Positions 6,155-10,853 of a stretch of 10,853 bases of DNA are shown here, piece by piece (position 1 is the stretch's first letter; every line of letters begins with the position of its first letter). A program made the translations under genes and the position numbers. Origin of the DNA: Actinomycetes bacterium (GTDB taxonomy: Bacteria > Actinomycetota > Actinomycetes > Actinomycetales > Actinomycetaceae); the NCBI GenBank assembly GCA_023420745.1, contig JAEZVQ010000169.1:1-10853 (forward strand), read 5' to 3'. The notes under the pieces are model-generated. The model did no database searches. It was not told the origin of the DNA and saw only the letters and a program-made list of their open reading frames with translations.

Positions 6155-8305
6155 ATGAACTCCATCCTTCACCCCGCTCGTCAGGTTTCTTTTGCCACTC
6201 GCCCCACGGTCGCACGCCTCGCGACACTTGTTATCGTCACCGCGTTGATGCTCGTCATGGCGGTTGCCACCGGTTGTATCCCCCGGGTTCACGGCGAGCC
6301 TGCGGGTGCATCAACCGGTGAGGATTTCGCGATTGCTGTCGACGCGATGACCCCCGCGGTGGTGACGAACAGCTCCGATCTCACGGTCACCGGCAGTGTC
6401 ACCAGTGGTGCTGAGGAGCGTCGCGACGTCACCATTACCGTGCGGATGCGCTCAGACTCAGCGGTGACGATCCCCGAGGTGGAGCAGTACCTCGACGGCT
6501 CGACGTTCCCTGGACGATGGATTGCTCAGACGACGATCGCCCACATTCCGGCACACCGCTCGCAACCATTCTCAATCACCATCCCCTCAGACAGCCTCCC
6601 CTTTGAATCCACCTGGGAATGGGGACCGCGAGGGGTCAGCGTCACCGCGTCAACCGAGGATGACAGCCGCGAAACTCGCACACTCGCCCTGTGGGATTCG
6701 GGGTATCCGGTCGAGCGCACCCGTCTCGCGGTTCTGACGCCGGTGACCCTCACCCCCCGCAGCCTCGCCGACACCGTGTTGTGGCCGGCACTGAGTGACG
6801 CTGAGGTCATGCGCGTGCGTGCATTGGCGAAGAATCCAGCGGTGTCGATTGCCACCACCCCGAGCCTTCTGTCCTCGTCAAACGGCAGCACCGCTCTCGC
6901 GAATGCCGCTCATCCCGTCGTGGCGCTACCGCCCGACGACCCTGATATTTCAGCGATCGCACATCTCGACGACCCCTCGATTGCCACCCGATGGCTGAGC
7001 GACGCAGCGGAAGCACACCCGATCAACGAGAAGGCTCTCACCGCCAAAGGCATACGCGTCACCCGCGGGATCGTCGTGTCGGCTGCTTCGCGCATCGACC
7101 TCGACACGGTCAAAACATGGAGTGGACAAACGATTATCGCCCCCGACACCGGAATCGACATCGCTGAACCGTTGACCTACCAGCCATCGACGTGGATGCG
7201 TGTCGATCCAGAAACCGGGGAATCGGTCACCGACGACACAGCTGGGGTCAATGTCATCCTCGCCCACTCGACGCTATCCACCCTGCTTGCCACACCGACC
7301 TCGAGCACCGCCAACGAATTCACCCTGATGCAGATGCTGCGGGCTACGACGGCAATCATCACCCGAGAATTGCCGAACTATCCACGCACCCTCGTGGCGC
7401 TGGCCCCGCGTGGCGTACCCTCTCAGCAGCTCGCGGCACGCATTGAGGCACTGACCTCGCCAGCGTGGGTTGAAGGCGTATCGGTCGCCGACGTCGCAGC
7501 CGCTGGCACGGAGGGAGGCGTTGGAAGCAGTGACGATGAGCGTCCAGACGGGGCACGTGTCGAACGCACGCCGATATTGTCGGCGGGCGACATTGCGGCG
7601 CTGGTCGATACGAGTGAATCTGGTAGCGACCCCACAGGAACGGATGCGGGGGAGATTTCCCCAGCCGAATTCGCACGACTTGCGCGCGCTGTCACCTCAA
7701 CACACGCGGTGACCTCCGCGATGGAATACGGTGACAGCACCCAGTTGGCACTTGAAAAACGCGCCATTCGCGCGCTGAGTGTCGCCTCACGTCCACCTAC
7801 TTCACTCACGCCGGTATCGGGATCGATCCTCACCGTTGCGACCTCCACGCGACGCCTCCTCACCGAGGCAGTCGAGAGTGCCGCCGCGCACCTGAGCGAA
7901 GGGGTCGTCGTTGCACCCTCGGCAACAATCAACCTCCTCGATTCCCACGCGAAAATGCCGGTTCGCGTATCAAACCATCTCAACCAGTCGATCACGGTGG
8001 TGGTGCGGCTGGAGGCGTCGGATCCGCGTCTTCAAATCGAGGAGGTGCCCACGCGCACCATCGGTGCCCACGACACGACGGTAGTGGAAGTGCCCGTCAA
8101 TGCCGTGGGGTCGGGCGACGTCACCATCCGTGCCATCGTCACCGCGCCCGACGGGACGGTGATTGACGATGCGACTGAACTCACGGTCCGTGTGCGAGCC
8201 GGCTGGGAATCCACTGGTATGCTCATCACCGCCATCGCCCTTGGCGTGCTCGTCGTGATTGGTGTTATCCGCACGGTGAGGCGCGGCCGCCGAATGGATC
8301 AGTAG
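6155..8305 (+). CDS. DUF6049-like secreted membrane-anchored protein next to murJ, function unknown
   Basis: This protein of 716 residues has no known function. It matches by position and architecture the conserved actinobacterial protein between the Nudix gene and murJ (Rv3909 in M. tuberculosis; I assign it to DUF6049 from memory). An N-terminal hydrophobic signal (about 20-38) ends in VATGC, a possible relaxed lipobox with Cys41. Residues about 48-190 look beta-rich and Ig-like. The middle part (about 190-560) is alpha/beta-like, with an acidic Gly/Ser/Asp insert near 450-470. Residues about 600-683 again look like an Ig-type domain, followed by one membrane helix (about 688-706) and a positive end (RTVRRGRRMDQ). 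The bulk is therefore outside the membrane, tethered at its C-terminus. It starts 12 bp after the Nudix stop with only a weak GGACGGA-type binding site and ends 30 bp before murJ. The context suggests a role in envelope assembly with MurJ, which is inference. Confidence 0.78.
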   Translation: MNSILHPARQVSFATRPTVARLATLVIVTALMLVMAVATGCIPRVHGEPAGASTGEDFAIAVDAMTPAVVTNSSDLTVTGSVTSGAEERRDVTITVRMRSDSAVTIPEVEQYLDGSTFPGRWIAQTTIAHIPAHRSQPFSITIPSDSLPFESTWEWGPRGVSVTASTEDDSRETRTLALWDSGYPVERTRLAVLTPVTLTPRSLADTVLWPALSDAEVMRVRALAKNPAVSIATTPSLLSSSNGSTALANAAHPVVALPPDDPDISAIAHLDDPSIATRWLSDAAEAHPINEKALTAKGIRVTRGIVVSAASRIDLDTVKTWSGQTIIAPDTGIDIAEPLTYQPSTWMRVDPETGESVTDDTAGVNVILAHSTLSTLLATPTSSTANEFTLMQMLRATTAIITRELPNYPRTLVALAPRGVPSQQLAARIEALTSPAWVEGVSVADVAAAGTEGGVGSSDDERPDGARVERTPILSAGDIAALVDTSESGSDPTGTDAGEISPAEFARLARAVTSTHAVTSAMEYGDSTQLALEKRAIRALSVASRPPTSLTPVSGSILTVATSTRRLLTEAVESAAAHLSEGVVVAPSATINLLDSHAKMPVRVSNHLNQSITVVVRLEASDPRLQIEEVPTRTIGAHDTTVVEVPVNAVGSGDVTIRAIVTAPDGTVIDDATELTVRVRAGWESTGMLITAIALGVLVVIGVIRTVRRGRRMDQ

Positions 8306-8335
8306 CGAGACGGTGGTCAAGGAGAAAACGTACGG

Positions 8336-10312
8336 ATGACGAAACAACATGAGACCGCTGAGGCTGAGCTGCACCTCAACCCTCGTGAAACAAACCTCGC
8401 CCGCTCCTCGGTAGTGATGGCGGCGGGGACGCTGACTTCGCGCATTCTCGGTTTTGCTCGCTGGGGGCTGCTCCTCATCGCGATTGGCGGTACTGGTGCC
8501 AACGACGCGTTCCAAGTGGCGAATACGCTGCCAAACACGGTGTTCAACCTTCTCGCTGCTGGGCTGCTCGACGCGATCTTGGTTCCCCAGATCGTCCGTG
8601 CTTTCAAATCACGATCAGGATCGGTTTACGTCAATCGTCTCCTCACACTTGCCGGGCTGATTCTCCTCGGTCTAACGCTGCTGATGGTGGCGCTCGCCGG
8701 TGTCCTCGTTACTCTCTCCGCCGCCACCATGGCACCGGAATGGAAACATCTCGCCGTGGTGTTCGCGGTGTGGTGTCTGCCCCAGATTTTCTTCTACGGC
8801 TTGTATTCACTACTCGGGGAATTCCTCAACGCGCGCGGAATATATGGTCCTTACATGTGGACTCCGGTGGTCAACAACATCATCGGAATTGCGGGGCTCC
8901 TGGTTTTTATTGCGCTCTACGGGACAAATAATGACGTTCTCGACGCCAGCGTGTGGGATGCCACGCGCACCGCAGTTCTCGCAGCACCGGCAACCCTCGG
9001 CGTCATCGCCCAAGCTCTGCTGCTGTTCATTCCGCTGCGCCGTGCCGGTATTCGACTCGCCCTTGATTTTCATTTCCGAGGAACCGGATTCCGCTCGGCA
9101 TCAAAAATCACCGGCTGGGTTTTTGCCACACTCGTCGTCGGTCAAATTTCGCTGCTCTCCGCATCAAATATTGCAGCAGCCGCAAATCAATGGTGGGCTA
9201 CCACCGGGATTTTTGCCGCATCAAATGCTGCCGCTAACTACACCTTCATGGTCTACATGCTGCCGCAGTCGGTGATCTCGATATCGATTGCCACTGTGCT
9301 CTTCACCCGCCTGTCTGCCGCAGCAGCGGATCGCGATTGGGAAGCGATGGCGTCGCAGTATCACTTCGGTGTGCGCGTCACCCTGCTGCTCTCAATGTGG
9401 CTGAGCGCAATCCTTGCCGCGGGGGCGATCCCCATCTTCCAGGCACTCGGCCCGAATAACCCGATCGAACACATGGTGGCCTACGCACAAGTTCTCATGG
9501 TGATGACGCCAGGAATGCTCGGCTCAGTAGTCACTCTCTTCTCTCAGCGCGTGTTTTACGCCCTCGAGGATGCAAAACCCGTCTTTCTCACCATCATCGC
9601 CCCGACTATCGCGCAAATTGCGATGAGCTGGACATTAAAATCGATACTTCCGGCAACTCTGTGGCTTGTCGGCTTAGTATTTACCGAATCGTGTTCACGC
9701 ATTGCCCAAGGCGTGATTTCAGTCGGGTTAATTCGCGCGCGCCTACCGCAAGTCCAGCCGATGCGAGTACTATCCGATATGGCTCGCTACGGCATTTTCG
9801 CGTTGATTTCTAGCATTGTTGGATGGCTGGCGCTCAGTCTCGTCGGAGCCTACGCCACCGCGGATTCCGCGCTGGGGAACTTTATTGGCGCCGCGTGGCG
9901 AGGACTGTGGGTTTTCGTTGTCGTCAGTGCCATCTACTGCATTCTCCTCGCTGCATGGGATCGCACAAGTCTCGGGCGCACGCTCGGGGTTCTCGCCACT
10001 CGTATCCCCGCGCTGCGTCGCCTCGCTCATGCTCTCACCCCGGCTGGATCGCAAGCATCTGCGATGGAGAGTTCTGCGCCGGACTCATCGAATTTGTCGA
10101 CCAGACCTGCAAGGGTCACGCCGAGCCGCCTTTCGCCGTCATCGGATGACGCGCTCGACTGCGATGCGAATCGTGCGACCGATAGTCACACGGCAAACGC
10201 CGGCGAAATTGATACCGGTACGTCCGCACTGACCACGCTCGGCACCCCGCTGTGGGGCGAAAAACACGTGTCATTCGATGAGATTATCCGCGGCAGCTCA
10301 CGCGATAGATAG
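8336..10312 (+). CDS. murJ: lipid II flippase MurJ (MviN family) with long cytoplasmic tail
   Basis: MurJ flips lipid II, the peptidoglycan precursor, across the cytoplasmic membrane. The 658-residue protein begins with the family pattern LARSSVVMAAGTLTSRILGF (21-40) and ARWG, followed by GANDAFQVANTLPNTVFN (54-71) and AAGLLDAILVPQIV. A long series of hydrophobic segments runs to about residue 550, fitting the 14-helix fold. From about 560 to 658 it is a Ser/Thr/Asp-rich, probably disordered tail ending WGEKHVSFDEIIRGSSRDR. M. tuberculosis MviN instead continues into a pseudokinase and an extracellular domain, so here the fusion is absent and a separate gene follows 48 bp later. AAGGAG (8319-8324) is 11 bases from the ATG, rather long, with no ATG, GTG or TTG between. 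Three TTA leucine codons lie close together at 9635-9730. Confidence 0.94.
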   Translation: MTKQHETAEAELHLNPRETNLARSSVVMAAGTLTSRILGFARWGLLLIAIGGTGANDAFQVANTLPNTVFNLLAAGLLDAILVPQIVRAFKSRSGSVYVNRLLTLAGLILLGLTLLMVALAGVLVTLSAATMAPEWKHLAVVFAVWCLPQIFFYGLYSLLGEFLNARGIYGPYMWTPVVNNIIGIAGLLVFIALYGTNNDVLDASVWDATRTAVLAAPATLGVIAQALLLFIPLRRAGIRLALDFHFRGTGFRSASKITGWVFATLVVGQISLLSASNIAAAANQWWATTGIFAASNAAANYTFMVYMLPQSVISISIATVLFTRLSAAAADRDWEAMASQYHFGVRVTLLLSMWLSAILAAGAIPIFQALGPNNPIEHMVAYAQVLMVMTPGMLGSVVTLFSQRVFYALEDAKPVFLTIIAPTIAQIAMSWTLKSILPATLWLVGLVFTESCSRIAQGVISVGLIRARLPQVQPMRVLSDMARYGIFALISSIVGWLALSLVGAYATADSALGNFIGAAWRGLWVFVVVSAIYCILLAAWDRTSLGRTLGVLATRIPALRRLAHALTPAGSQASAMESSAPDSSNLSTRPARVTPSRLSPSSDDALDCDANRATDSHTANAGEIDTGTSALTTLGTPLWGEKHVSFDEIIRGSSRDR

Positions 10313-10320
10313 TGCGCGCG

Positions 10321-10329
10321 TGCGATAAC
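10321..10329 (+). promoter_or_regulatory. weak candidate promoter before the last gene
   Basis: TGCGATAAC resembles an extended -10 element (TGn followed by GATAAC, four of six matches to TATAAT). It lies about 30 bases before the start at 10361. No -35 hexamer is recognisable. The gene could equally be expressed by read-through from murJ. Confidence 0.22.
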
Positions 10330-10360
10330 CTGGGATCGACAAATTTCCGAGGGAGGCTCT

Positions 10361-10853
10361 ATGTCAGATCGCTCTGCCCGCGAGCAGGATCGTGACGCCA
10401 GTGAAGCTGCGTTCGCCGCACCTGCGCACGATGCGCTCGATGAGTCGTCGGTGTCGCACGCTGCAGACGAAGAGCACGCCCTAGTTGATGGTGTCACAGC
10501 GACGTCGCGTGAGCATCTCGAGGTCGCAAAGGAAAGCGGGATCCTCGCTGACCGTCTGCGCCGGCGGCTACGCCACCACGCCCTCGACATCCACGACATG
10601 GAATCCGTGGAATCCGATAATTCCACGTTCTCCACTGAATCGGCGCCTCCACCACCGCCACCGCCGTCTTCCACCTCGCCCGAAGGTAACGACCCGTGGG
10701 CACGCTACTCCATTGATTTCGGTCTCGACAACGCTGACTCGCCACGCGAGGAAGACACGACAGTTTCCTTACGGGATGCCTCAGCTGAGCCTAGCGCCCA
10801 GGGCGCGGACGAATCCACGGCTGATGGTGAAGCCAATCCCGATGGCGGTGGCG
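10361..10853 (+). CDS. acidic disordered protein, 5' part only; possible MurJ-associated pseudokinase protein
   Basis: The frame from ATG 10361 is open to the window edge, giving 164 residues with no stop. GGGAGG at 10351-10356, four bases upstream, is a strong ribosome binding site. The visible part has no signal peptide or membrane segment. It is rich in Asp, Glu, Ser and Ala, with one basic patch (DRLRRRLRHH, 64-73), a run of seven prolines (96-102), the segment DPWARYSIDFGLDN (111-124) and EEDTTVSLRD (130-139). This looks like a disordered cytoplasmic N-terminal region. Genes directly after unfused murJ in related actinobacteria often code kinase-like proteins corresponding to the C-terminal half of mycobacterial MviN, so that is the best guess. 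No kinase motif is in view, and the function is not proven. Confidence 0.72.
   Translation, partial: MSDRSAREQDRDASEAAFAAPAHDALDESSVSHAADEEHALVDGVTATSREHLEVAKESGILADRLRRRLRHHALDIHDMESVESDNSTFSTESAPPPPPPPSSTSPEGNDPWARYSIDFGLDNADSPREEDTTVSLRDASAEPSAQGADESTADGEANPDGGG

Noticed and set aside
5546..6292. 248-codon open frame on the - strand over the Nudix gene
   Set aside because: It lies opposite a gene with a complete Nudix box and spans the divergent promoter region. No family features were seen.
7423..7995. 190-codon - strand frame inside the DUF6049-like gene
   Set aside because: It is composition-driven (Ser/Ala/Arg), with no start signal and no domain, opposite a continuous 716-codon gene.
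8534..8590. Lack in MurJ of the Arg pair seen in the E. coli NLLRRLFAEGA segment, considered as loss of function
   Set aside because: The segment NTVFNLLAAGLLDAILVP looks like the usual actinobacterial version, and the rest of the family pattern is kept.
10186..10674. 162-codon - strand frame across the end of murJ and the start of the last gene
   Set aside because: It is Ser/Arg-rich, antisense to two well-supported frames, and runs over their intergenic ribosome binding site.

Overview
This window comes from a high-GC (roughly 60% by eye) actinobacterium. It holds an origin-proximal housekeeping block that ends in a cell-wall gene cluster. The actinobacterial assignment rests on three points. 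The order CCA transferase / divergent MutT4-like Nudix / DUF6049-type protein / murJ matches the Mycobacterium tuberculosis set Rv3907c-Rv3910. The PBP is PonA-like. The ribosomal protein and SSB sequences are also actinobacterial in character. The zinc-ligand-free S18 at the ssb-rplI locus and the separate gene after murJ suggest an Actinomycetaceae- or Bifidobacteriaceae-like lineage, but that is inference.

Positions 1-1634 (+ strand) are the classic rpsF-ssb-rpsR-rplI operon: the 3' end of ribosomal protein S6, single-stranded DNA-binding protein, S18 and L9. It ends at a strong GC-rich hairpin (1673-1713) that can serve both converging transcription units.

Positions 1756-5540 (- strand) are a two-gene unit. 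A CCA-adding tRNA nucleotidyltransferase comes first and overlaps by an ATGA junction the start of a bifunctional class A penicillin-binding protein with GT51 and transpeptidase domains. A short divergent promoter region (5541-5608) separates this unit from the right-hand one.

Positions 5609-10853 (+ strand) carry a Nudix hydrolase with a probable leaderless start, a secreted and membrane-anchored DUF6049-like protein of unknown function, the lipid II flippase MurJ with a disordered cytoplasmic tail of about 95 residues, and the 5' part of an acidic, proline-containing gene. By position the last gene may be the separate counterpart of the pseudokinase part that is fused to MurJ in mycobacteria.

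Read together, the right two thirds is a peptidoglycan module: flippase, polymerase/crosslinker and a conserved unknown extracytoplasmic partner, next to tRNA maturation and nucleotide-hydrolysis genes. I see no mobile element, CRISPR array, tRNA, phage or defence gene. No wholly new system is evident. The least understood pieces are the DUF6049-like protein and the truncated gene at the right edge.
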